This document shows positions 1 to 10,800 of a stretch of 64,000 bases of DNA, piece by piece. The translations under genes were made by a program, and so were the position numbers. Within the stretch, counting starts at the first letter, position 1, and each line of letters begins with the position of its first letter. Under the pieces are notes generated by a model. The model had not been told where the DNA came from. It ran no database searches and saw nothing but the letters and a program-made list of their open reading frames with translations. Source of the DNA: Rhea pennata (Eukaryota > Chordata > Aves > Rheiformes > Rheidae); the NCBI RefSeq assembly GCF_028389875.1, contig NC_084663.1:214172876-214236875 (forward strand). Direction: 5' to 3'.

Positions 1-2084
1 TCTTCTTCACATTAAAAATACCCAGCCCTTGGCAGGTGACCCACAAAAGTCATTAAGTGCAAAGCCACAAGCATTAAAAAGATGAAAATGGAAACTTCCA
101 GGAAATGGAAACTGTCCAGGAACTTCAGGAACCTGCAGGGAAAGTGCAGTCATCATGATAGGTTGTACTGCTAACTCCAGAGCATGCAACTGGAAGGAAC
201 AGTGTGTGCTTGGAGGAGGAAGGAAAAGGAAGGAGAAGGGATGTGGCTAAGCTGAAGAGAAAAAGAGGAGAAAAGAGTGGAAAAGCCAAGAAGAAAGGCT
301 AGAGCTTCTGATAAACCAGATAACTAAGGTAACTGAGAAACAAGGGAGGTGGTGACCAGACTTAATCACATTGTGGTCTGCACTGCCAACCTCATGCTCT
401 GAGAAAAGGAAACACATCCTGTCCGGGACATCTATCCATGCACCATCATCTGCAGCTCCACCTCACCACAGAGTGTGTCAAGACACTATCCCAGCTGGTT
501 AACAAAAGCGAAGGGTAATCAATAGCAGGTAATCAATAGCAACCTGGAAAAGAGATTGAAGCATGAGAATCAAATAGATTAAGGCATCAGAGAAGCATCT
601 AGAGCAGAAATAGGCCTCTGGAAGGAGAAAATGGAGAAAACAAGAGAGGCTTATGAGGAAAAAGCCTAGTTTCATCTATTGTCACTACCTGCATTGAGCT
701 CAACATTTGTTCTAGTGCTCCAGCTGAAAAGACATTGCTTTGCTCTAGGAGCCAACAGGACAAGGAACCAGCCTTCACTCTCACATCTCATCTTCGGTTC
801 ACGTTGCAGCCTGACTTCTCGTTTTCCAGTTTGAACTTTGCCAAGCTCCTGAACACTGCACCACATTAAGGGTTAGGCTGATCTGAGAGAGCTCCTTCTT
901 AGGGCAGGCGCCTGCATAGGCCTAGGGCATGGTCACATCAGCACCACTTCCCAGACTTCAAGACTGCAACTCTCCTAGCAAATTTAAAGGGTTAGGAAGG
1001 TTCCCAGACACTAGAACTAACTCAGCTGCACTGCTGAGCTCTTATACATGAGGGCAGTTTTAGAGGGGCAGAAAGAGTTAAATGACATCAAAGTTGGCTG
1101 CCCCAAGCCATTTGGGCTCACTGCCCAGAGACTAATCCTCAGCTTTTTTATCTGAATAATATAAATGCAGCCAACATGACTTTCATTTCTCTTCTTTCAG
1201 CTTTCCAGTATCTTTCACTAGGGAACAGCAATAACAGCACCCAGTTACAAATTACTCTGTACTAGGGGATATCAGGAGCTTTACCCTCTCCCCAACGGCT
1301 TTTTTAAACACACAAATTGTACGTTCCTGAAGGCAGTCAAATTCATGACCATCCATCACCAATTGGTGAGAGCGATGAAAGGGATTAAAGCAAATACTAT
1401 CAACTAAATGCAGCCCTTCACAGGCTGCAGAAAACAGCAATTTAACAATGAAGAATCCATAAGAACTGCCATGTGGCTCAAATCAGATCCCCTCCTCACC
1501 AAAAGCATCCTCCGACCACAGCTAGGAGCGGATCCTGGAGCACAGTATGTTCAGCAAAGAGCTGCTAGGGACTTCCCAAGCTGGAAGCTGCAGCTGGACT
1601 GCTGGGTTTAATAGCTGCTAACAGGCACATGAGTCATTTATGCTTCTTTGAACCTGCTTATGCTTTTGGTCTTCACAATACCCTGGGGCAACCACTTGCA
1701 TAGCGCATGTTAAAAATAAATTGCTTACTCCGGTTTGGTTTAAAACTGCTGCCTGATCAGCTATATGGGTGCACCATTGCCCCTGCCCTGTGGCCACAAG
1801 CAGTGAACATTTATTTCTATAGTTACTGTTCAAGACAGAGCTCTGCAGAGTCATCTCCACCCCACTCAACTGCTTCCCAGCTACTATTGTATAAAATCTG
1901 GATGGAAGTGGGGATCTTCAAAAGCTCCTTTGTGCAGTTCCTCTCCCAAAAGGACCTGTGCGACCCCCACAAAGCATGGGCAATGAGAAACATGGGGAGA
2001 AGATCAACGCCAACGATGCAGTGAGCAAAGCACTGCCACGTTGCAAACAAGCCCCAAACACACAACACCATCACAGAGCGGCAG
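1..2084. other. 3' flanking DNA, no gene recognised
   Basis: The open frames here are short and match nothing I know. In mammals KLHL35 lies beyond the GDPD5 3' end; I looked for Kelch repeats and found none. A 14-bp tandem duplication (ggtaatcaatagca twice) sits at 514-541. Confidence 0.6.
514..541 (+). repeat. 14-bp exact tandem duplication
   Basis: ggtaatcaatagca occurs twice with no mismatch. Confidence 0.95.
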
Positions 2085-2098
2085 GGGAATACCGACAG

Positions 2099-2104
2099 TT
2101 TATT
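2099..2104 (-). terminator. GDPD5: Polyadenylation signal AATAAA of GDPD5
   Basis: AATAAA on the sense strand is followed 25-50 nt downstream (2050-2075) by a GU-rich element, gatggtgttgtgtgtttgggg broken into GU runs, as expected after a cleavage site around 2080-2090. A second AATAAA lies 24 nt upstream at 2123-2128, and another further down at 1810-1815. Confidence 0.6.
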
Positions 2105-2164
2105 TCACAGAGCATTGCAGAGTTTATTTTGGTCTAGCTCTATTTTCATCAAAAAAGTCTCATC

Positions 2165-2199
2165 TTTTTTTTTTTTTTTTTTTTTTCTTAAAAAAAAAA
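2165..2199. repeat. T22-ctt-A10 fold-back in the GDPD5 3'UTR
   Basis: A run of 22 T, then ctt, then 10 A. In the mRNA this reads U10-AAG-A22 and can pair with itself. The A22 run could also capture oligo(dT) primers. Confidence 0.9.
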
Positions 2200-2267
2200 G
2201 GTAGCAAATCTTCAGGATGATAGCAGTAACAGTCAGTGCATTATACATAAGGTTTGGGTCTCACTGT

Positions 2268-2290
2268 AAAAAAAAAAAAAAAAAAAAAAA
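2268..2290 (+). repeat. A23 homopolymer (U23 in GDPD5 mRNA)
   Basis: Unbroken run of 23 A on the plus strand, about 165 nt before the poly(A) signal on the gene strand. Confidence 0.95.
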
Positions 2291-4722
2291 GTCAGCAACT
2301 CTTCATTGGATTGCTTTTTACTCTTCCAAGCTTTTAAGCACTTGACCTTTCAATAAAATCATCTTCCAGGATAAGAACAGAACATGCAGGTGACTATCAA
2401 CAGATGCCAAGATTTAACAAAGTCTCTCACTTGGCAATGACAATCTGCCAGGAATGTTTCAATACAGCACCACATTTAAGGGAGAAGCAACTTGTTCTCA
2501 AAGGCCTTCAATTCCACCAAAATCTTGCAGTTCTGCAGGAAAAAAAAATCACTTTTTTTTTTCCCACAGGCTTGAAAGAGTACCATACGAAAGGACAGTG
2601 TACTAGGAAGGTAAGAGGGAGCACGAACTGGGGTCTTTGTCCACCTACATTCATGAAAAAAATAAAAACCCATGGCAGATATGAATGATTTAAAGTCTTG
2701 ATTTGCACTGCTTAGGGTGTGCACACTACAGCATCACAATTAAGGTTTAATGACTTGCTTGCATTAGTAGTAAGAGCGTTCTTCTTCTGTCACTTTGACA
2801 TTTCATTTCATTTCCTTCACACAGCTAAGTTGGCCAGTTTCGCCTCCAGTTCTTCTGCACTAAGCGTTAGACTGGGATTTCCAAACACCATTGGATTACA
2901 GCTAAAAAATTAGCAGTGCAGTGCTGCCGTGATAAGAACTTGCATTACGTCTTGTTTCTGGCTATACCAAACCTGCATTTGGTGTCCAACGCGATGCACG
3001 TCAGCACCCCAGAAACACTCCTCTCTTCCGCAAGGTCACCTCCTTCAGCTGCACAGGCTCTGCAGAGAAACCCCGGCTCTGCCAGTGCCCCGAGCCTCGG
3101 CCTTGGCTCCCGCTCCTTCCATAGGAAGCGGCTTTTGTACTTCCCCACATTTTCAAGGCAGTGCACGCCAAACTTCAAAGGAAGCCCGTGATCAATGGGA
3201 CTTCTCATATTGCACATCATGTCAACCGCGATGCAGCAAGGAAAGAAACTATCCAACAGCAGAAGGATGTGGGGAACAAGCCAAAACCTATTCACGCCAA
3301 CGGCAGCCTTTTGGCTGGCTCCAGCTGCCTTGGGAACCGGCTCCGTGTGAACAGCAAAGCGACCCAAAAACAGGCTCCTCTCAGCAAGGCCTTGAAGAGC
3401 AGAGAGCTGCAGGCTCTTGCAAGAAGGGGAAAAACGCAATTGTAATCTACTTAGTTTCTGCGGGTTTTTTTTGTTTTGTTTTGTTTTTTTAAATCTCTGG
3501 TCTAGGATTTTGGTTTATAGCCCCTTGCTTTGGAAAAATGCTGATGAGAGCTCTCGCCTTCATAAGCCCCTCAGCATCTGCTGCAAGACTGCCACTCCTT
3601 TGGAGGACACTAACATGCAGCCTCGAGAACATTCTGCTTTGAAAGCAAGGAGATAAGGCCTCCTTGAGGGAATAAATTATTTTCCTAGGTCATTTCCCCT
3701 GCCAAACTATTTACAAATCCTTCAATCCTCCTGGCTGGGCCCCAAAAGGCACAAGCTCGCACTGTAATGTCACCTCTTCTTCGGCAGGTGCAAGGACAGG
3801 CAAAGCCAGGAGTGACTGCAAATGCCACTTGAAGTGGCAGGCACTTTAGCCAGATCTCTGAGCAGTGGTGGCACCCACGGCATTGCTTTTTGCAAGCCAT
3901 CAGGGCTCTTGATAGAGCCCAAGGGAGAGGGAAAAAAAAAAAAAAAAAAAAGAAATCAAATCATTGCTGCCAGTGGATACCAGTTTACAGCCATTTGCCT
4001 TAAAACTGCGACTGGTCATTTTTCTCCAAAAAGGCCATTCTCCTGAAATCATTGTTTTGGGAAAGGGGGACAGAACAGGGAGAAAGTGCCCAAACGAACA
4101 AGCCAGTGCAATTCCTCCCCCAGCTCTGAACTTCAGCAGGGAAGAGCAGCGCTATCTTCTCTCGCCTCCAAACAGCCTCCTGTTAAAGTAGAGCTAAAAC
4201 TTCATTGCCCAGGAAGGGGGGAAAAAAAAACAAAACACAACAACAAAAAACAAAATAAGAATAAAAACAACATTTCACAAGAACTTCACAATGTACGTTT
4301 TAAACAGAGTTCAGCTACACAGTCGTTGCACCAAGGAAAGGAGTGGAGTCGAGCGGGGAGAGAAAGGGGAGTCACGTCCCACCTGCTTTCCCCGGGCTCC
4401 CCAAGGCTGTTATGTCAAGATTCAAATAACTTCAGCCATAAGGTGGATGATTTAATGAACAAGGTATTTCCATTTATGCCCTGGAAAAACAGATACACTC
4501 AAAAAAGACAAAAAAATTGGACTTTCTACATATTTACAAAAAAGCCCCACAACCTCACAACCAGGGAGGTGGAGTGGCTGCCGATGGGAGAACGGGAAGG
4601 GGTGTCTGCCCAACCAGCAGTTCCTCAAAGGTTCCCATCCCGGAGCAGGCAGGAGAGCACGGCTCTCGGAGCCCAAGGGAACGCGGGGAGCTGGCCAAGC
4701 TGCGGCGTTGGGTCCGAGCTCC

Positions 4723-4838
4723 TCAGTTCATCCGCAATTTGGTGTCCCGATGATCTGTGGGGGTCACCATCTCATTGGAGTAGCCGTTCTCAGAGCAGAG
4801 CGACAGTTCATCCGTGTTCTCCACACCGTTGTTGATCT
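4723..4838 (-). CDS. GDPD5: GDPD5 last coding exon 15: C-terminal tail and stop
   Basis: It completes Glu557 and encodes residues 558-594: [20 protein letters not shown], then a Thr/Pro/Asp-rich end finishing KLRMN and TGA at 4723-4725. The tail has one cysteine (571, or 576 with the microexon). In GDE2 a tail Cys forms a regulatory disulfide with an N-terminal Cys (C25, on the exon outside this window), reduced by Prdx1. The end differs from the mammalian tail, which is longer and Gly/Ser-rich. Confidence 0.95.
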
Positions 4839-7800
4839 CTGGTGAGAGCAGAGAAGGGGAGATACTGTGAAAACGCCGATAAAAAACAATAAAAGCATTA
4901 AAGAGCCTTGGAGCAGCTCATAGTCTTTCCTCCTGGGCACTGATGGGGAAACTGAGGCACCAAGCAGCTGTGAAATTCCAGTACAGCAGCAGTACGCAGA
5001 ACACGACCTCTAGGACCCTACAGGGATTTTCTCCCAGGCTTTAAACACTACCCTTGGTTTACACCCACTTACACCAAATCTGAACAGAATCTGGTTCCCA
5101 GCAAGATCTCACCTCTATATCTCAAGCCCTGATGATCCCACCAGCATGAGATGCAAAGCAGGACTCCCAAATATGGAACACGCTGTGCCACAGGCTGAAT
5201 TTTCCACCTTTGCCAGAGGATGCAAGGGAGAGCCTTAATCTCCTCAGCCTAGACTGTTATTCCGGAAACGTAGTCACTGGATTCACTGGGAAAAGTGTGC
5301 CTCAACTAATATTTTAATTGTAAATACCAAGCAAAAACTTTCATTTCAGACGTACAAAACTCAAATATCCCTCCCCTACCTCTAAGGGCGTTTTATGTTG
5401 AGAACATCTGGGGGAGGGCTAACTCTGATAGGACTAACAAGGCTTTTCTCGTTCTGAGTTGACTGGATTTGCTCCCAATGTTCACTGCCTCTGGAGAGCA
5501 GACTCAGGCCTGCATTTCACACAATAAGCTCTTTGAAGCGATACTTGTCATTTTGTCCTGCATGTGTGCAGTACAACAAACGCTGATCCCTGTTGGAGGT
5601 CTCTAGCCCCTAATACAAAGAAAGAAAACCAATAAAAAAAAACACCAAGGGGGGGGGATTATATTCACATTTCTTAAAATGCTTCAAAGCTTAATAAACT
5701 AACTTTAATCTTTCAAAGTTGAACAGATTTCTCTCATTGTGCGTGTTTTGGGGAGTTTTTTTTTGTTTGTTTGTTTGTTTGTTTGTTTTTTAAGAGCAGT
5801 GCTGAGATGGGCATGTGCGAAAGTTGCCCTTGTGGAGGGAGCCAACATTCACCAATGCAAATAAAAGTCAGGAGGAGCATGAGGACATCAGGAATCCCTT
5901 GATCTTTAGTACCGCTAACTGCCAAGCCCACCTCCAACTCATCACCACTGTTCATGGTGACTTGCAGTATTTTAGGATGCCACTATTTTACTTTGTTTTA
6001 TAGCTGTTCTCCCCTCTGAATCTCAACCGTACATGAAGCTGTGGGACATCTGAGAACATTGTGTGGCACAGTATGGGAAGTTAAATAGAGGATATCTGAG
6101 CAAATCAGTGTACAGAACCAGTTTGGGATGGGTGAGCCGGCACCAAATCCCTCCCATGGTTCAGTGCAGTGTGGTCAGCCCAGCCACTCCATCCCGTGTG
6201 CAGTAGGAGATACTATGCAGATGGAGATCATCTCCTCCATCAGCAGAGAACAGGGTGGAGCAGATGGACAGAGTATAGGGGTCTATCCCACCAGCTCCTG
6301 CCTTGCCCTGTACATACCTGAGAAGATCAGCTTCTCCTTCATGATCTTGACATCCCTGCTGGACCGGCGCACAGCAGCACTGAGCATGATCTGCTCTGGG
6401 TTGTAAGTCCTGATACTTCCTAGGCGCCACCTGCAAAAGAAGAGAGAGGTGTCACAGGCTGGTCCCCCCCACACACCAACCTCAGGAGCCTCGTCAAAGC
6501 AAGTGGCCACCAGTATGGACACCAGCAAGTCCTAAAGACCCTCATGCCTTCACTCCCTTGCATCTACGCAACCCCACTTGGTGGGTGGATGTTCAGAGAT
6601 GAGGAGGAGTATGTTATCTCAGGGGGGTACAGACAAAAAACAGGTCACCTTTCAGCACCTTGAACTTCCTGATTCCAACAGTGCCAATCCACAAATTTCA
6701 CCAATGACCACAGATGCCAGAAGCAACTTGCATCACATCAGCTACCCAACTGCCCTAAGAGATGACCACAAGTGAACCATACCAACTTTTGAGGATGGAA
6801 AGAGAGAGAGGAACACAGGACTGAGACAAGCAGAAGAAACTATGACCTTCTCTTCTGTGTGACATGCTCTCACTTGTGGGAGGGGAAAGCTCAAAGACAA
6901 ACTAAGGTCTCAAACCTGAGACATGAGGCAGAGACACTGGCACAAGCTGCTCTGAAGGAAAATACAAGCAGTCTCAACACAGGTAACTGTCAAATAAAGT
7001 GTTCTTGAACACAATTTCTGCCAGAGCACTTCCCGCCCAATTGCCGTGGGTGTTTGGTTAAATGTCTTAATCAACTCCTTTCCTCAGGTAGAGAGGATCT
7101 GAGGCTGGCAGGTAGTGAGGGATGTAGCCCATGCTGTCAGATTGGATCCAGAAGCCTGGTAGCTGTTTCTGCCCCAAAACCACACTCTTTAAGCCTCAGT
7201 AGAACTCAGCGTTTGCCAGAAGTTTCCACCACATGAATAATATGAGGAGGCTGATGGGAACTGGCTGCAAGGTTTTTTTAAAAAAAAAAACAGCCAGGCT
7301 TTTTTCCTCCTTACTGAATAAAGAAAATGGTTGCTGTTAGCAATGAGTGGTGGCAGCAGGTTAAAGGAGACTTTGCTTTTAAAGTTCTTTCTCAGCCTGG
7401 GAGCTCCCTCATCACACAGGGACACTTGGCTGTGGATCTGCTTGAAGAGCAAAAGGCAGGCTGCTACAGCAGGGTGGGGAGAGGAAGGCTGGTCGGGCTC
7501 AAAGAGGCCATATCCAAGATCCCTTCACAAAGGGATGCTCTTCAGCTTATGGAGTTTCTGATCTTCTGGCACCATCTAGTGGCTTACACACACATACATA
7601 CAAAAGGAGGTAAGTTTTAGGGGGCAACTGCCCTCTCCTAAATTTCTAACACCTTTCCATCCCTGGTTGCAGATGATTTAAGAAGCCCCAAGCATCTCTG
7701 GACTGGGCTCACAGCATCATGAGGTTCAACAAGGGCAAGTGCAGACTCCTGCACCTAGGCACCAGGACAGGCTGGGGACTGACCTGCTGGAAAGCAGCTC

Positions 7801-10800
7801 TGCAGAGAAGGACCTGGGAGTGTTGGTGGATGACAGATTGACCATGAGCCAGCAATGCGCCCTTCTGGCCAGGAAGGCCAGTGGTCTCCTGGGGTGCATT
7901 GGGAAGAGTGTTGCCAGCAGGTGGAGGGAGGTGATCCTGCCCTTCTACTCAGCCCTGGGGAGGCCTCGTCTCAAGCACCTGCCCTCTGAGGAACGGCTGC
8001 GAGAGCTGGGCCTCTTTAGCCTGGGGAAGAGAAGACTGAGGGGGGATCTTACCAATGTGTACAAGTACCTGAAGGGAGGGTGTCAAGGGGACAGGGACAA
8101 GCTCTTTTCAGTTGTCCCATGTGACAGGACAAGAGGCAATGGGCAGAAATTGAAGCACAGGAAGTTCTGCTTGACTGTGAGGGGGAATTTCTTCCCTGCG
8201 AGAGTGACAGAGCACTGGACCAGGTTGCCCAGAGAGGCTGTGGAGTCTCCTTCTCTGGAGATATTCAAGGCCCACCTGGATGCAACCCTATCTAACATGC
8301 TTTAGGTGACCCTGCTTGAGCAGGGGGGTTGGACTGGATGATCTCCAGAGGTCCCTTCCAACCTCACTGATTCTATGATTCTATGATCAGCCTGACAAAG
8401 TGACATCCGTAGAAGAGGTTCTGCAGTTTTTCCAGGAAAATCTAGCCAGTGCCAACCTCCCACTGTTTCCATCCCTTTCCTAGCTCCCTGTGGTAGCACT
8501 GCACTGTCAGGCTCTGACTGGGGTATGGATGAAGGCTGCTCTGCTACAGAGAAAAGAGGGAATGGGACAGCAAAGCTGCACATTTACAGTCCTACAGACA
8601 GAAGCAACACAGAGGAAGCACAAGGAGGTGGAGAAGTCCTTAAAGCCTAAAAAGATGAAAATAAGAAAATAAGAGCAATTTTGCTTCCATCATTACCTAA
8701 GCAGAGCCACACACTGGCGTGGAAGAAAAGTGTCTGCACTTAGTGTCCTGTGCGGGTAGCTAACCTGCCTGTAGCTCCCACTGCAGTCAGTGGGATTGCA
8801 AGCACCTAGGAGCTTGCAGGATCAGATCCTCTTAAACTATAATCAGGAACAAAATACAATGTTAGAGATGAGTCCTTTCTGTGCCTACAATATCAGCATT
8901 TTCAGCATCAAGCTGGATTGCTTGGCTGGAGGGCATAAGGACTACTTGCCTAGATGTCTCATGGAGGGCATGAGTCTTAAAGAGTGCAGGGACTGAAGGC
9001 TTTTCTCCTCCTGCCAAGGCAAGTGCTCATTGCTCTCTTCTCCCCACCTCACATGGTGGCTGCGGTCGTACCCATACCAGTTAACAGCACGAGAGGCCCA
9101 TGACCCCGCTTACAGGGGTGCAGGAGTGCATTGCTATGACCGAACGAGCTGGGGGGAGTGGGGGAATCCACTCAACTACTCAGACTGATTTGCTTAGTAG
9201 TGTTGTCCTGTGGCCTGTGCACCAGCCTGAGCTGGGACATACTGGCCTCAGGTATCCTGGGAGTCCCCTCTCCCCAAAAATCAGAGAACTCATAACACAG
9301 CCAGCACAGCAGGGTGGCAGGTCAAGCCAAGACTTCTTAGGGATCCAGGAGGGAATTTCACCTCCAGGTAAGAGAAGCAGAGCAGGGCTAGCAGCAGGAA
9401 TGTGTTTGCAAAGGGGAAACATCCAAGGAGCAAAACCAAAACCAGATCAAACTTGCAGGGATAATGCTTACTCTTTTAGCTCCTATGTAGCAGCTACAGG
9501 AAGGAAATCAGGGTCTCAATAACCATCCCTATTTTCAGGGGTATTTTGAAACATCCTCTTAGCTCAAGAGCCACCAGAGCATTTAACAGTGATGCAGCTC
9601 CAGTCAATGCCATATAAAACATTGTCTGCAGTAGTCAGGAGGCTCTGGAGAGCCAGAAAACTTATTTACTATACAATAACACCTTTCCTACCAGCTTGGA
9701 CACCACTGTTATCAGGCACGTGTAAGGACGGCAGTGTACAGAAAAGGCCAGGCCAGAGCAGGGCTCGCTGTGCCAAACAAGGGAGCAGGTCAGTCATGTT
9801 CTGAAACATTGGCAAAGCAGATCAGATGGACGTGGGGTGGGACACACTGAAAGACACAGAGGCAATGACACACATATAGCACACATTATGTCAGGGCGAC
9901 AACCGGGGCCTTAGTTTGGAGGGGAGATGCTAAACAGCATGGAAAGGGAATGGGGTTGGGGAGAAGTCAAGGGTAGGTTGGTGCCACATGAAGAGATGGA
10001 GTTGAGCAAAGAGCCAAGCCAGCCACAACTGCAGAGCATCCTCATCCTGCTACTGCTCTCATCTGAAGCCTGCCCTACTCCTCCATACCTTTCTCCTCTC
10101 CTTACCCATGCACGCAAGTTTGAGAACAAGAGGGAGGCAACAAGGGACCCAAGGAGAGCTCAGCTTGGCTCCATAGCCAGGTTCCATTTTGAAGGTAACG
10201 CAAGGATGCTCTCAGAATGGCCATCTGCAGATTGACATTGGGTGCACGAGTCCAGGGTACCTCGTGGGGCAGGCAATACGTACAGGTGGCAACCCCATCC
10301 CCAGGAAGTGCATGGGCTGAGGGAGAGGGGCAGGTAAGTGCACACACAGAGTAGCTGGTCCTCAGAAGATACAACCTCATTGCTCAAAGCAAAAGGAATG
10401 GAGAAGGTAACACACACACAGTTTGGTCCAAGTACAGAAGTGGTGAAGGCTTTACTGCAGAAAGATGATAGAGCCTCCCTCCGAGGGGATAAAAACTACC
10501 AGGAAGAAAATAGCCAATATAAAGAAAAATCTGGGCTTCGAGTTTAAGGAGCTTCAAATCCAACATCCCAGGCTCACTTGCTTCTTGGGTGCAATGCTAT
10601 TCATTTTCATACTATATTTCCGATTTTGCTGTGGTGTAACCAGGAAGAGGCTCCTGAAAGATTCCCAAGCTCAACCAAGTGCAACAGAGGAAGAGCCAAA
10701 TCCTTCATTCCCTACTGGTTCATTCCCAGGGCTGCACCAAAAAAAAAAAAAAAAAAAAAAAGGATTACATCTCTCTTCAGAAGCCTTGAAGCTTCATCAA

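Larger units (their letters stand above)
2085..4722 (-). other. GDPD5: GDPD5 3'UTR (tentative extent)
   Basis: The sequence runs without a further splice signal I can defend from the stop codon to a strong poly(A) signal near 2.1 kb. On the sense strand it contains a U/GU-rich stretch (opposite 4219-4271), AAAAC-type repeats (opposite 3464-3490), U20 (3932-3951), U23 (2268-2290), and a U10-AAG-A22 fold-back (2165-2199). ATTAAA-type signals at 4451-4456 and 2746-2751 (sense strand) could give shorter forms. Reading frames in this stretch on either strand look like chance. Confidence 0.6.
4839..6317 (-). other. GDPD5: GDPD5 intron 14
   Basis: It contains a MIR-like remnant near 4930-4990 and a (GTTT)n run at 5756-5790. 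No exon-like frame was seen. Confidence 0.9.

Noticed and set aside
1..2084. Possible downstream neighbour such as KLHL35
   Set aside because: No Kelch- or BTB-like coding blocks on either strand.
2929..3492. 187-codon open frame on the plus strand, and a 164-codon frame on the minus strand at 2945-3439
   Set aside because: Both fall in the 3'UTR region, overlap each other on opposite strands and end in or near simple repeats. No motif or splice context.
4086..4835. 249-codon open frame on the plus strand
   Set aside because: It is antisense to the last exon and 3'UTR, is Lys/Asn/Gln- and Ser-rich from A-rich simple sequence, and has no domain I recognise. Chance frame.
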